From the NCBI GenBank assembly GCA_964390795.1, contig CAYMLQ010000001.1:8294-72293 (forward strand): DNA of 64,000 nt, in the 5' to 3' direction. The position numbers were made by a program, and so were the translations under genes. Shown piece by piece: positions 1 through 10,126 of this stretch. This stretch comes from CAYMLQ01 sp964390795 (GTDB lineage Bacteria > Verrucomicrobiota > Kiritimatiellia > RFP12 > UBA1067). The notes beneath the pieces are model-generated. The model ran no database searches and was not told where the DNA came from. It was given only the letters and a program-made list of their open reading frames with translations. Position 1 is the first letter of the stretch; the number at the start of each line of letters is the position of its first letter.

Positions 1-2247
1 GGCTGTGCTCGGCGTCCAGACCACCTGATCCACCCAGCCGCAGTCCGAGCCAGATACGGCACTCCCATCCTTTTGATAAGCCCACTGCAGGGTGTGCGAG
101 CCGGACGGGATCGTAAACGATTTCTGCTGCCAAGCGACACTCCCCGAGAGGGAGCCGGACTGCTCTGTTCCGTCGACGTAAAACTTCAGGAAATCGCACG
201 CCGCCTCCGAAGACACGCTCCACCAGAAGCTGAGTGTGCCCGGGCCGGCCACCGTGGTCTGCAAGGCGCTCTGCTGTAAATGCGTGATGCTGCCGCTGCG
301 CGCAGCATCCACGCCGTCATGCGTGGCTCCTACCTGCCCATACCAGTTCCCAGATGTGGTCCAGGACAGCGCGGTGTTGTCCAACGCGGTCGCCAGCGGT
401 ACGGAGGACGCCTCGAAGTTCGCGGTCAGCGTCCGGTTACCGGTTACCGTGAAGACGTAGCTGGGCGAGGTGCTCAGAACCGTGGCCCCCTCCGTCCAGC
501 TCTGAAACGTATAACCGGTGTTGGGGGTGGCGGTAACTGTGCAGGTGGAGCCGGACGCCTTTGTCCCGCCGCCCGTCACCGTTCCGCCCGCCGTCGGGCT
601 GGCGGTCACCGTGACCGTGAAGGAACCGGGGGCCGACTCCAGAATCAAGTCCTTCCCCCAGAGGTTTCCGACCGTCGAAGACGTGCTGCGGTAGAGCGTG
701 ACCGTTTGCTCCGCGCTCTGCGCGCCGCCGCTGGAGGCGCGCAGCTTGAACGTTTCGGAGGATGCGGCACCGCTGCGGGCGAACGCGTACATGCCCTTGC
801 TGTTGGACGTCAGCGTCTGGATCAGCGTCCCCGCCGAACTTCTCACTTCCACCGTCGCATTCGCGACGGGAACCCCGCTCGTATTCAGCACCCGCCCGCT
901 CAGCAGTTTCCTCTCGGAATCAGGGAAGACATTGAAGACTGCGCCCTTCAGATATGAAAATGTGAATTCGTTCTGCGGTGTGGTTCCAAGATCAGGAAGG
1001 GTATACCAAATATCGTCTGACCCCGCCCACCCCATATTCAGATGGGCATACCTTGTCCCGTTGTTATACCCGTAGCCGTCAGCGAGAATAGAATGCCCAC
1101 CGCTTGACCCTCCAACGGAAAGTTGGACAGGGTATTGACAATCAAGACTGACCAAGACGGCTTTCTGAATTGCCTCTTCTGACAGGCCGGATGAATAGTT
1201 AAAATAGGAAACAGCGCTCGCGTAGCCGAAAACCGATTTCAACTGGTCTGAAACAAGGGCCGTGTCTGTACTGCTCCCGCTGGACGAATAACTCATTTTC
1301 ACCGACACGCCCGCGTCATAGCAGAGCTTCCCGATGGCCTGTCGCTGGGCGGTAGAAAGCGACACATTTGCAGGAACGTTCGGCATGCTGCTCCACGCGT
1401 ACGCCCCGCCTTTCATGGTGAGAGATTGCGCGACATTGTTGACCTTACAGGGAAACGTCTGGGGCGTGACAGACGCGGTTGGATATCCGTGAAACTTCAT
1501 CAGCTGCGCCATGGCCGTCGCGACGCATCCGCATACGTAATTGTTCGCGCTATCGTCCGGGCCGACCGGCGTGTAATAGTTATAAACGGCATTTCCGCCG
1601 ACCGTGCTTTGGTTCCACTTGGTCTGTACGAGCGGCGCGACGCGTACGTCGCTGACGGAAGGCACAGAGCTGAACAACTGATAATCCCGATCCCCGGCCA
1701 GAAGAGCCGCCCATTGCGCTTCAGGCGACTGCTCCTCCGGTTGCGTAACTGCGGCCAGTGCGCCTTGCTGCGGCTGCGCCGCAGCGGCGGCCAACGCCTG
1801 CTTGCTGACCTTCATGTCTTGCATCAACATCGCGTACAACGGGTTCGCTGGATCAGGGTCGAGATCCTCCCCAGAAGAGAACGCGATGACCGGCTGGAGT
1901 CCCGTGTCTGCCGACATGACAACGAACCCGCCTTCCTCCAGATAGACCACGTGGAAAAGCGGGTCGTCCACCTTATCCGTATAGGTGAGCGCGCCAAACA
2001 CCGTCTGGCCGAGTGCGGCACCCAGCGGCGTGGCGTCGCGGGCGACCCAGTTCTGAACCGCCGTTGCGGCCTGTTCCGTTGAGACCGGCGCGGCCTGAGC
2101 GAGACCAGGTACAAACGCGGTTGCGAAGAACGCGATGACGGCCTTCACAACAAAGGGCCGGCTGGCGAAATATGCCAAGCGGCCCCGAGCCTTTTCGAAA
2201 AGAACTCGAATAGGATTAAACGACCAATACCGCTGTTTCATAGCCAT
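1..2247 (-). CDS. Secreted C10-family (streptopain-like) cysteine peptidase, 3' end beyond window
   Basis: The frame is open for 749 codons from ATG 2247 to the window edge, so only the C-terminus is missing. GAGAGGTG lies about 6 nt before this ATG; a second ATG at 2241 is possible. A signal segment (residues about 30-52, ending AQA) is followed by a propeptide-like region (GGFVVMSAD). The papain-fold C10 domain then has the catalytic Cys241 in CGCVATAMAQLMKFHGYP and His385 in GGHSILADGYGY. After about residue 445 comes a carboxypeptidase-regulatory-like segment (SGRVLNTSGVPVANATVEV). An InlB-type repeat and a concanavalin-like segment ending DCGWVDQVVWTP follow, also present in the protein at 10127-16336. 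Known for the family: C10 enzymes are secreted and autoprocessed. Inferred: an extracellular protease, first member of the giant-protein array. Whether it carries the shared C-terminal module cannot be seen. Confidence 0.9.
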   Translation of the reverse strand, partial: MAMKQRYWSFNPIRVLFEKARGRLAYFASRPFVVKAVIAFFATAFVPGLAQAAPVSTEQAATAVQNWVARDATPLGAALGQTVFGALTYTDKVDDPLFHVVYLEEGGFVVMSADTGLQPVIAFSSGEDLDPDPANPLYAMLMQDMKVSKQALAAAAAQPQQGALAAVTQPEEQSPEAQWAALLAGDRDYQLFSSVPSVSDVRVAPLVQTKWNQSTVGGNAVYNYYTPVGPDDSANNYVCGCVATAMAQLMKFHGYPTASVTPQTFPCKVNNVAQSLTMKGGAYAWSSMPNVPANVSLSTAQRQAIGKLCYDAGVSVKMSYSSSGSSTDTALVSDQLKSVFGYASAVSYFNYSSGLSEEAIQKAVLVSLDCQYPVQLSVGGSSGGHSILADGYGYNNGTRYAHLNMGWAGSDDIWYTLPDLGTTPQNEFTFSYLKGAVFNVFPDSERKLLSGRVLNTSGVPVANATVEVRSSAGTLIQTLTSNSKGMYAFARSGAASSETFKLRASSGGAQSAEQTVTLYRSTSSTVGNLWGKDLILESAPGSFTVTVTASPTAGGTVTGGGTKASGSTCTVTATPNTGYTFQSWTEGATVLSTSPSYVFTVTGNRTLTANFEASSVPLATALDNTALSWTTSGNWYGQVGATHDGVDAARSGSITHLQQSALQTTVAGPGTLSFWWSVSSEAACDFLKFYVDGTEQSGSLSGSVAWQQKSFTIPSGSHTLQWAYQKDGSAVSGSDCGWVDQVVWTPSTA

Positions 2248-2408
2248 CGCCAGCACCTCTCTTAGTTTCGCTACTGAAAACACCGACGTCACTGGATGAC
2301 ACAAATGATTAATGTTTGTTTAAAGTAGCATGGCTCCCATATAGGCGCAAGCCAAAATGTTGGGAAAACCCATCCCGGGCGAGCGGTGCTGGCCGCGCCT
2401 CTCATTTT

Positions 2409-5400
2409 TCAGATGAGGATAAAATCGTACGACAAGCTGAAGCCGTAGGTCACGGGCTTGCCCTGCGCGTTGAGGTACTGCGACTTGTCCGCCCACAGGA
2501 AGAAGCCGCGTCCCGCGACGCCGTTAGCGCCGTCCTCGCCTTCAGGCGTCAGCACGCCTTCGTATGCGATGCTCTTGGGCGTGTGCATCGAGCCATCGTC
2601 GAACCATGCCTTGAAGGCCCCTTTGAAAATGCCGGTCGCACGCGTCAGGGCCATCGTAAGCCCCACGGTGTTGATGGCGCCGTACTCCCATTTCCCATCT
2701 TTCTCGGGGTCAACAGGCACACCCGCCTTCGGGGCGGTGAGGCCCGTCATGACGCCCAGCTTGTTGGTCGCCACCGCCAGAGCGACGCCGTCCGGCCGCC
2801 ACCAGGCCGACGCCGTGCGGTTCGTGCCGGCGGTCAACTCCGGCGCGGGCACCCCGTCGGCCGTACCGACCGAAAGCGCCCTGTCCGCATAGTAGCGGTA
2901 CAGGTTGCCGACCGTGTCGTACCAGCCGCCGGCCAGCCCGAGGCTCCGGCTGAAGCCGCCCGCGGCGTAGTCGCCCGTCGCCAGCGGGTTGCGGCTCTCC
3001 CACAGGAAGGTCGTCCCTGTCAGCGCGCACACAAAGACAGGCGAGCTACTCGAAGCTTTGTGGAACTGGAGTGCGCCGAAGAGGCAGCCGCCCTTATACG
3101 CAGCGGGAGCGGTGTGGAGCACCGCAAACACGCGCCGATCCCCGTCGAGGAGCAGCGAACCGCTCTGCGACACCACCGTGCCGTCCGCCAGTTTGCCCGC
3201 CGCCTTCACGCCGCCAATCTTGTCCACCGTGAAAGCAAGATACCCGCTTCCATACTCCGCGCCGCCCGGCAGGGACGCCGTGTAGTAGCCCGCGTAGTTC
3301 GTCGCCGACGCGGCCATATCCGCATCCTTCCAGACGTTGCGATACAGCACGACAGGCGCCTGACCCTCCGCGGCCCCATCCAGCCATCCCTCCGCCAGAC
3401 CGAGACCGGCGGGGGCCTCCGGCTCGTTTTCAGGATGCGTCACGAGCACCGTCAGCGGCACCTTCGCCTGGCCGCCCACCGCCACGGCGGTAAACCTCAA
3501 CGGCAGTCCGTTGGTGTACGACGCGGCGCTGAACGTGTAGTTCGTGCCAGCCGCGCTGAGCCTGCCGGCGACCCTGCCCTGCGCCGTCACCGTCATTTGT
3601 GCAGTCCCCGGCTCGGCACCGCCGCGCAGTGCGCAGGCGCCGGCGAAAGTCCCCTGCGCCCACAGGGGCAGAGGATCAACGGTGATGCGGATGGTCAGCA
3701 CGCACGGCGTCTTGTTCACGTTTCGAGCGGTGACCAAAACCGCCCGATTGGTGACCGCCGCCGACGGCGCGCCCATAATCGCCCGTGCGGCCGCGTTGAA
3801 GGTCAGCCCTGCCGGAAGACCGGTCACCGTCACCACCGGCAGACTCTCGGACTGGATGTCCAGCGGCAGGCTGAAAAACACGCCGGCCATCGCCCGCTGC
3901 GCGCCCGGATCGGCGACCACCGGCTGCGAAACCTGGGCCGTCAGGCCGAACCAGGCCCGCACCGTCACGTTGGCGTCCGGCATCACGAGCGTGCGCACGG
4001 CCGCCTGCGTGCCATCCTCCCAGCGCAGGAAGGTGTTGTTCGCCGCGGGTTTCGCCGTCAGGGTGACTCTGGCGCCCGGCGCATAGAGCCCCGCGCCCGT
4101 CACCGTCCCGCCGCCCGCCGGCATCTCGGCCGTGAGGCGCGCCTTGACGGTGAGCGTCTGCCTCACCGGCAGAGCGGCCTTAAAGTCCGCAGTGCCCGGC
4201 TGGCTCCCCGTGATCACCGCCGCACCCGTCCCCACGACATGGACCAGCCCGTCTTCGATCTGCGCGACCTTCTCGTTGGAACTCACGTACACGACCTGCA
4301 AACCCGACGATGCGGTTGCCCCGGGATTGAAGTTCGTGGCCTCCAGCGCAAGAACAGGCAGGGCTTTGAAGGCGATGGTCTGGCTGGCGGCGACGTTGTT
4401 GACCCGCACCGTCCAGTTGGTTTCGGTTGTTCCCGCCCGCCGGTCCAGCGCTACGGCCTTGATCTGCACGTCCCGGAACACCACACCCTGCACGGTCGCC
4501 GCGTCCGTCTTCAACGTGAACGCGCTGGTGACCGCGTTCGGCGCGCCAGTCCGGGTCTCCCCCTTCAGAACGCCGTCCACATACCAGGTGATGTTCGACA
4601 TCCCGCGCTCCACGTCGGCATCGGCCGTGTCGTTCGCCGTCGCGCTGAAAGCGACCGATGCGCCTTCGCTGACCGCCGCAGGGTTCATAACCGGCACGCG
4701 CTTGGTGATCACTGGAAGCACGTTCTGCGCCCTGTAGACGGCCGTCAGGGTCACCTTGAGCTTAGGCATGATCAGCACCGTAACGGACTGCGTCGGAACA
4801 AAGTCGGGGCCCAGCTCCGCATCTTTCGGCGTCATCGTCCACCGGTCGAACAGATACCCGGCAGGCGGCGGATCTGCGGACACCTCCACCGGGGTTTCAA
4901 ACGTATACTCTCCACCGCCAGCGCCGTTGACGACCGTGAGCAGGTTCGTCCCGGATGGCGCATACGGCATGATCCCGAAAACTGCCGCATGCTGGCTCCA
5001 CGTGTAATTGTGAAAATAGACCGAATCCATGTTATACCAGGCGTCGCCATAGCCGGAGATCCCGAAATTGAGGTGGATCTCGTTACTGTTGCGATACCCG
5101 TCGCACACGAGAGCGTGCCCGCCCAGTGCCGACACCATGGTGTAGTAGACCGGATGCGACTCGTCCAGATCGTTCTGGATTTTCGCAAACCAGGCCGGCG
5201 TGGTTGAATCGGCTCTCATCTGGTACTCTTCGCAGATGTAACCGAACACCTCCCGAAACGCGCGGGCGGTCGCAAGCTGGCTACACACCGACGTTGAGGT
5301 TGCCTCGTAATTCGCCTCCATCGCCACGCCGCAATGGTACAGCAGCCGCCCGACAGCCTGTTTCTGGGCAGGCGTACACGCGGTCGTGAGGGTAGATGGC

Positions 5401-6284
5401 ATATCGGCCCACTCATAGGCTTCGAGCCCGCCGACGTCGCTGATGCGATGCGTTCCGGTACAGCTCCCGTAGTCGTCCGTATAACTGAAGTCGAGGAGCG
5501 GCGCGGCCGGCTCCTCGAAATAGCGGACAATCTGCGCCATCGCGACGGGACCGCAGCCTGCGAGGGCATGGCCCTCCGAGCCGCCTGATGCCGCAGGCGC
5601 AGAAGAATTGTAGGGCGCCTTCTGATCCCATGCCGTCGTCAGCAACGGCACGCTCGCGCTCGCCATCTCCACGGCCGGCGCCAGCGCGATTGCTTCCACG
5701 GCGACCGGAACTGCGGTCTGCGCCAACGCCTGCCAGGCCAGGCGGTAACGGGGTTCCGGCGCCCGCCGGGCACTCCGCAGCCCAGCCAGCGCCGCCACCT
5801 CGCCTCCGAGTTCGGCCTCGATCACCGCCCGGAAGCCGGCCGGCAGAGCCCCATACGACCCGCTTGCCGAATGCAGCTTAATCGGGGGCAGCTCGTCATC
5901 GGCGCGCACGACCACAAAGCCGGACGGCTTAAGCTCCACCACGAACCCCAGGGGGCCTTCCGCGCCGTTAATCGGACGGCAGGCGCCTGCGGTGAACGCC
6001 GCCGGGGCGGCGAGCCGCCGCGCGGCCTTGGCGATGGAGGACGGCGCATAGTTCCGGTCGATGTAGGTCGAGGCCGTCAGGCGGGCGTGACCCTCCCCGA
6101 CCGGGGCCGCGCTGAGCACGCCAATCTGAAGCAGGATACTCGCATAAATGAGAACCGCACGCGCGAAATGAGAACCGCCGAGGGAGACGCGGGCCTGCGC
6201 ACCCTGCGTGCGCTCCTCCGTGTTGATTCGCGAAAAGCACACCTTGCTGACTGAACCTGTCCGTTCTATCGCGGTCTGCCTCAT
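2409..6284 (-). CDS. Secreted C10-family cysteine peptidase with Ig/InlB repeats and shared C-terminal module
   Basis: 1291 residues. AAGGAG stands 5 nt before ATG 6284. The hydrophobic export segment sits unusually deep (about residues 40-60) after a polar N-region. A propeptide region (GFVVVRADDELPP) precedes the C10 domain, with catalytic Cys244 in LAGCGPVAMAQIVRYF and His390 in GGHALVCDGY. Then follow an InlB-like repeat (about 450-510), an Ig-like domain (about 518-620), an MBG-like segment, a second InlB-like repeat (RWEDGTQ), a putative-Ig segment (LPAGLTFNAAARAIMGAPSA) and the shared C-terminal module (about 890-1291) with GGWYDTVGNLYRYY, GIFKGAFKAWF, GRGFFLWAD and the tail SLSYDFILI. 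The central cassette is nearly copied in the proteins at 6463 and 10127. Probable role: secreted, possibly surface-held protease. Confidence 0.92.
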   Translation of the reverse strand: MRQTAIERTGSVSKVCFSRINTEERTQGAQARVSLGGSHFARAVLIYASILLQIGVLSAAPVGEGHARLTASTYIDRNYAPSSIAKAARRLAAPAAFTAGACRPINGAEGPLGFVVELKPSGFVVVRADDELPPIKLHSASGSYGALPAGFRAVIEAELGGEVAALAGLRSARRAPEPRYRLAWQALAQTAVPVAVEAIALAPAVEMASASVPLLTTAWDQKAPYNSSAPAASGGSEGHALAGCGPVAMAQIVRYFEEPAAPLLDFSYTDDYGSCTGTHRISDVGGLEAYEWADMPSTLTTACTPAQKQAVGRLLYHCGVAMEANYEATSTSVCSQLATARAFREVFGYICEEYQMRADSTTPAWFAKIQNDLDESHPVYYTMVSALGGHALVCDGYRNSNEIHLNFGISGYGDAWYNMDSVYFHNYTWSQHAAVFGIMPYAPSGTNLLTVVNGAGGGEYTFETPVEVSADPPPAGYLFDRWTMTPKDAELGPDFVPTQSVTVLIMPKLKVTLTAVYRAQNVLPVITKRVPVMNPAAVSEGASVAFSATANDTADADVERGMSNITWYVDGVLKGETRTGAPNAVTSAFTLKTDAATVQGVVFRDVQIKAVALDRRAGTTETNWTVRVNNVAASQTIAFKALPVLALEATNFNPGATASSGLQVVYVSSNEKVAQIEDGLVHVVGTGAAVITGSQPGTADFKAALPVRQTLTVKARLTAEMPAGGGTVTGAGLYAPGARVTLTAKPAANNTFLRWEDGTQAAVRTLVMPDANVTVRAWFGLTAQVSQPVVADPGAQRAMAGVFFSLPLDIQSESLPVVTVTGLPAGLTFNAAARAIMGAPSAAVTNRAVLVTARNVNKTPCVLTIRITVDPLPLWAQGTFAGACALRGGAEPGTAQMTVTAQGRVAGRLSAAGTNYTFSAASYTNGLPLRFTAVAVGGQAKVPLTVLVTHPENEPEAPAGLGLAEGWLDGAAEGQAPVVLYRNVWKDADMAASATNYAGYYTASLPGGAEYGSGYLAFTVDKIGGVKAAGKLADGTVVSQSGSLLLDGDRRVFAVLHTAPAAYKGGCLFGALQFHKASSSSPVFVCALTGTTFLWESRNPLATGDYAAGGFSRSLGLAGGWYDTVGNLYRYYADRALSVGTADGVPAPELTAGTNRTASAWWRPDGVALAVATNKLGVMTGLTAPKAGVPVDPEKDGKWEYGAINTVGLTMALTRATGIFKGAFKAWFDDGSMHTPKSIAYEGVLTPEGEDGANGVAGRGFFLWADKSQYLNAQGKPVTYGFSLSYDFILI

Positions 6285-6400
6285 TGGGTCTCCTTAAAAG
6301 CCTCGCAGCGCTCACACAGACGCCTCGCACCGCCGCTCGCATCACCCGCCCCCTTATGGCTGGCATGTACGACTATGGTCTTATGCACAACGCGTGCCAA

Positions 6401-6438
6401 AAGGCAAAAAGGGGCGGCTCCGCCACCGGAACCGCCCC
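6401..6438 (-). terminator. Rho-independent terminator after the M64 peptidase gene
   Basis: On the minus strand a 12-bp stem (6411-6422 with 6427-6438, one G-U pair, 4-nt loop) is followed by TTTTTGCCTTTTT. It lies 24 nt past the stop of the 6463-10026 gene and separates it from the C10 gene at 2409-6284. Confidence 0.85.
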
Positions 6439-6462
6439 CCGTTAGCTAAAACCCAATTTCCG

Positions 6463-9400
6463 TTATTGGACAGGATCGGTCAACAGTAAGAAATCATAGG
6501 ATCCATTGAATGAATAAGGCACCGGCTTGTTCTGCGGGTTCAGGTACGTGGCCGCATCCGCCCACAGGAAGAAGCCGCGGCCCGCAACGCCGTCGGACGC
6601 GTCCCCGCGCACGGGCGTCAGGATGCCCTCGTACGCGACGGACTTGGAGGTATGCGTCGAGCCATAATCGAACCAAGCCTTGAACGCGCCTTTAAACACG
6701 CCCGTCGCGCGTGTCAGTGAGACCGTCAGACCCGCGGCGTTGGTCACGCTTTCGTAGTCGTACCCATCAGCCACCCGCACCGGCACGCCTGCCTTCGGGA
6801 CGGTAAGGCCCGTCATGACGCCCAGCTTATTGGTCGCCACTGTCAGCGCGAGCCCGTCGGGGCGCCACCAGGCCGAGTCGTACCGGTTCGTGCCGACGGT
6901 CAGTTCCGGTACGGGCGCGCCGCTGTCCGTGCCTGCGGCAAGCTCCCGGCCCGCATAGTAGCGGTACAGGTTGCCGACAGTGTCGTACCAGCCGCCGGAC
7001 AGCCCGAGGCTCCGGCTGAATCCGCCCGCGGCGTAGTTGCCCGTCGCCAGCGGACTGCGGCTCTCCCACTGTAGGGACGACCCGTACAGCGGGCGTAAGT
7101 ACACGGGCGAACTGGCCGAAAACTTGTAGAACTGGACCACACCGAAGAGGCAGCCGCCCTTGTACGCCACAGGCGCCGTGTGGAGTACCGCATACACGCG
7201 GCGGCCCTCGTCTATAATCAGCGCTCCGCTCAGCGAGACGGCCGTGCCGTCCGCCAGCTTGCCCGCCGTCTTCACCCCACCTGCCTTGTCCACCGTCAAG
7301 GCCAGGTAGCCGCTGCCGTACTCCGCTCCGCCCGGCAGGGACGCCGTATAGTAGCCCGTGTAGGTCGTCGCCAACGCGGCCATGTCCGGATCCTTCCAGA
7401 CGTTGCGGTACAGCACGGCCACCGGCGCGCCGCCGGGGTCGCCGGGCAGCCGTGCGGCCGCCATGCCCAAGCCCAAGGCGACCGAGCCCGCCGCCTGCGC
7501 CACGGTAAAGGACAGCGGCATGGCCGCCCTGCCAGCAGCCGCCTTCGCCGCGAAAGCGAACCCGGGCCCGTTGGTGTACGACGCCGCACTGAAGGCGTAG
7601 TTCGTGCCCGCCGCGCTCAGCTTCCCGCTGATCTTGCCTTGCGGCGTCACCGTCAACTCCGCCGTCCCGGGCGCGCCCAAGCCCGGCAGCGCACATGTGC
7701 CGCCGAACGTCCCCACCGCCCATGCGGGCAACGGGGAGACCGTCACGGCGAAGGTCAGAGAGGCCGGAGCGCTGTTCGCGTTCTTCGCCGTGACCGTCAC
7801 CGCCTTGTTCGTCACCGCTGCCGACGGCACGCCCGTCACCGACCTCGACGCGGCGTCGTACCTGAGGCCGGCGGGCAGACCGGTCACCGTCACCGCAGGC
7901 AGGCTCGCGGACTGGATGCCGAGCGGCAGGCTGAACAGGACGCCCACCGTCGCCTGCTGCGCGCCGGGGTTGGCGATCACGGGCGGCTGGATGCCGGCTG
8001 TCAGTCCGAACCAGGCCTGCACGGTCACGTTGGCGTTGGGTATCACAAGGCTTCGGGAGGCCGTCTGCGAGCCGTCCTCCCAGCGCAGGAACGTGTTGCC
8101 CGCAGCGGGCTTCGCCGACAAAGCGACCTTCGCGCCCGGCGCGTAAAGCCCCGCGCCCGTCACCGTCCCGCCGCCGGAGACGACGGCAGAAAGGCGCGCC
8201 TTGACCGTCAGCGTCTGTCTCACCGGCACAGCCGCCTTGTAGTCCGTGTTGCCCGGCTGGCTCGCCGTAATCACGGACGTGCCCGCGCCGACGATGCGGA
8301 TCAGACCGTTCACGATCTGCGCCACGGACAGGTTCGAACTTTCGTAAGTCACCGGCAGCCCCGACGAGGCCGTCGCTCCCGGATTGTAATTCGTGCCGCC
8401 CAGCGTCGTAAGCGGCAGCGCCTTGAAGGCAATGGTCTGCGCGGCTATCAGGTTGTTCACCCGCAGCGTCCAGACCGCTTCAGTGGCCCCCCCCTGTTTG
8501 TCCAGCGCGACGGCCCTGACCGCCACATCGCGGGACGCCGCACCCTGCACCGTGTTCGCATCGGTCTTGTAGGCGAACGCGCTGGTGATGGCGTTGGGCG
8601 CGCCGGTCTTCGTCTCCTGCTTGAGCACGCCATCAACGAACCAGGTGATGTTGGACATCCCTCGATCAGCCACTTTGGGATCGGCACGGTCGTCCGCCGT
8701 TATGCTGAAGGAGACCGTGGCGCCTTCGCTGACAGCCGCCGGCTCAGACGCCGGAGACCGCTTCGTCACGACGGGAACCACATTTGATCCGTCGTACTGA
8801 ATCGTCCAACTGACTGTTTGCGACAGCACATTCGTTCGCCAGTCCGCATTGCGCACCAGTGTCGAGTGATCCGTAACCACAGCCGAGACCGTATTTGCCC
8901 TTAATGACAGACTGAGCGAAGCGGTTTCAAGCGAGGACACATTTTGCGCGACTGTCTGACCATTGACAGTCCAGGTCACGGCGTACTTGGCCAAAGGCAG
9001 AACAAAAGAAAGCTCCAAGCGTTTGCCGCGGTCATACGTTCCGGGCGGCGTGCTGGAGTCCACGGGACGACAGAAATCGTAAATACGCTTGATCAGAATT
9101 TCAGTATTGACCGAGTCCCAGGCGCCATCCAACGCCCGCATTTTTGAATTTTGGCTGGGGCGGTAGATCCCGTACTGGCAGTAATACGCACCCTCAAACG
9201 TGGAAATGCCATTGGACCCCAGCCAGTACCACCACTTGGCGTGATAGGACTGCATGGTGCCGGAAGAATACATGCTGACATTCGGCTCGCTGGGTTCGGA
9301 TTCCGTATAGCGTTCACTGTCTGCGTAATCGTATTCGTCCGCCAACAGACCGAAAGAGTGGCCGAATTCATGAAGCGCAAGATCGACGGCAGAAAAATTG

Positions 9401-10026
9401 TTTCCTGAGACGGTTGCAATCCCGAGGCCGGAATATCCGGCACCGCCGTACTTGGTGCTATTGGCACACGCAAGAATCATGTCGGCTTCGGGAGCGAGCG
9501 CCGCGGCAGCCTGCGCCAAGGCCACGTCAATGCCCAGCAAACGTTCGATTCCGCTACAGAAAAACTCCATATTCAATGCGGTATTCCGGCTGATTCCCAG
9601 AGCAGGATCATTGTCGACCCCTGATTCGGGCGACACCACATTGACCAGGTGCACATTGAAATAGGACTTGTATGTGCTGAGGGGCGGATCCTCAAAGAAC
9701 TGATTGATCACATTCACTGCATGCTGGCGATACGTGCCGAGTTCACTTGCCGTATAGCCGTCACCCAACACAACGAGATCAATCCGGTTGGACGGCGGCC
9801 CGTTGTTGACGAGCGTTTCGACCGTCCAACCGGCAGACGCGGACTTCCTTACGGGCTGACCAAAATGGACACCCAAAATGTTCATCCGATTGGACGCGTT
9901 GATGGCAATCTTGCCACCGCCTAAGCGTCCATTCTCAACAGCGTCATAATAGACCACTGGGTCAGCGGCAGACGCCTGTAGGCATCCCAAGAGGAGAACA
10001 ACACATCCAAACGCCATCCGTTTCAT
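6463..10026 (-). CDS. Secreted M64 (IgA-protease-like) zinc metallopeptidase with shared C-terminal module
   Basis: 1187 residues. GAGGGA precedes ATG 10026 by about 6 nt. The signal peptide is clear (MKRMAFGCVVLLLGCLQASA). The N-terminal 320 residues match peptidase family M64: IDLVVLGDGYTASE near residue 85 and the zinc site HEFGHSFGLLADEYDY with H219, E220 and H223. Downstream are an Ig-like domain, an MBG-like segment, an InlB-like repeat (RWEDGSQTASRSLVIPNANV), a putative-Ig segment and the shared C-terminal module (about 780-1187), ending YSFNGSYDFLLLTDPVQ. Known: M64 includes the Clostridium ramosum IgA peptidase; most members are uncharacterised. Immunoglobulin cleavage should not be assumed here. 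The middle and C-terminal parts resemble the neighbouring C10 protein closely, as if only the catalytic head had been exchanged. Confidence 0.93.
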   Translation of the reverse strand: MKRMAFGCVVLLLGCLQASAADPVVYYDAVENGRLGGGKIAINASNRMNILGVHFGQPVRKSASAGWTVETLVNNGPPSNRIDLVVLGDGYTASELGTYRQHAVNVINQFFEDPPLSTYKSYFNVHLVNVVSPESGVDNDPALGISRNTALNMEFFCSGIERLLGIDVALAQAAAALAPEADMILACANSTKYGGAGYSGLGIATVSGNNFSAVDLALHEFGHSFGLLADEYDYADSERYTESEPSEPNVSMYSSGTMQSYHAKWWYWLGSNGISTFEGAYYCQYGIYRPSQNSKMRALDGAWDSVNTEILIKRIYDFCRPVDSSTPPGTYDRGKRLELSFVLPLAKYAVTWTVNGQTVAQNVSSLETASLSLSLRANTVSAVVTDHSTLVRNADWRTNVLSQTVSWTIQYDGSNVVPVVTKRSPASEPAAVSEGATVSFSITADDRADPKVADRGMSNITWFVDGVLKQETKTGAPNAITSAFAYKTDANTVQGAASRDVAVRAVALDKQGGATEAVWTLRVNNLIAAQTIAFKALPLTTLGGTNYNPGATASSGLPVTYESSNLSVAQIVNGLIRIVGAGTSVITASQPGNTDYKAAVPVRQTLTVKARLSAVVSGGGTVTGAGLYAPGAKVALSAKPAAGNTFLRWEDGSQTASRSLVIPNANVTVQAWFGLTAGIQPPVIANPGAQQATVGVLFSLPLGIQSASLPAVTVTGLPAGLRYDAASRSVTGVPSAAVTNKAVTVTAKNANSAPASLTFAVTVSPLPAWAVGTFGGTCALPGLGAPGTAELTVTPQGKISGKLSAAGTNYAFSAASYTNGPGFAFAAKAAAGRAAMPLSFTVAQAAGSVALGLGMAAARLPGDPGGAPVAVLYRNVWKDPDMAALATTYTGYYTASLPGGAEYGSGYLALTVDKAGGVKTAGKLADGTAVSLSGALIIDEGRRVYAVLHTAPVAYKGGCLFGVVQFYKFSASSPVYLRPLYGSSLQWESRSPLATGNYAAGGFSRSLGLSGGWYDTVGNLYRYYAGRELAAGTDSGAPVPELTVGTNRYDSAWWRPDGLALTVATNKLGVMTGLTVPKAGVPVRVADGYDYESVTNAAGLTVSLTRATGVFKGAFKAWFDYGSTHTSKSVAYEGILTPVRGDASDGVAGRGFFLWADAATYLNPQNKPVPYSFNGSYDFLLLTDPVQ

Positions 10027-10126
10027 TGCAATCCCTCGCTCTTATCATTGCACAGGCAACGTGCTAAGGAACACATCCTTTTGACCTGAGTCTGCGTTCC
10101 ATCTGCTCGACGACATGTGATGACTC

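Noticed and set aside
2316..5207. Long plus-strand open frame of 963 codons
   Set aside because: It is antisense to the C10 peptidase gene, its product is Arg/His-rich without domains, and it has no ribosome-binding site. High GC keeps the opposite frame open.
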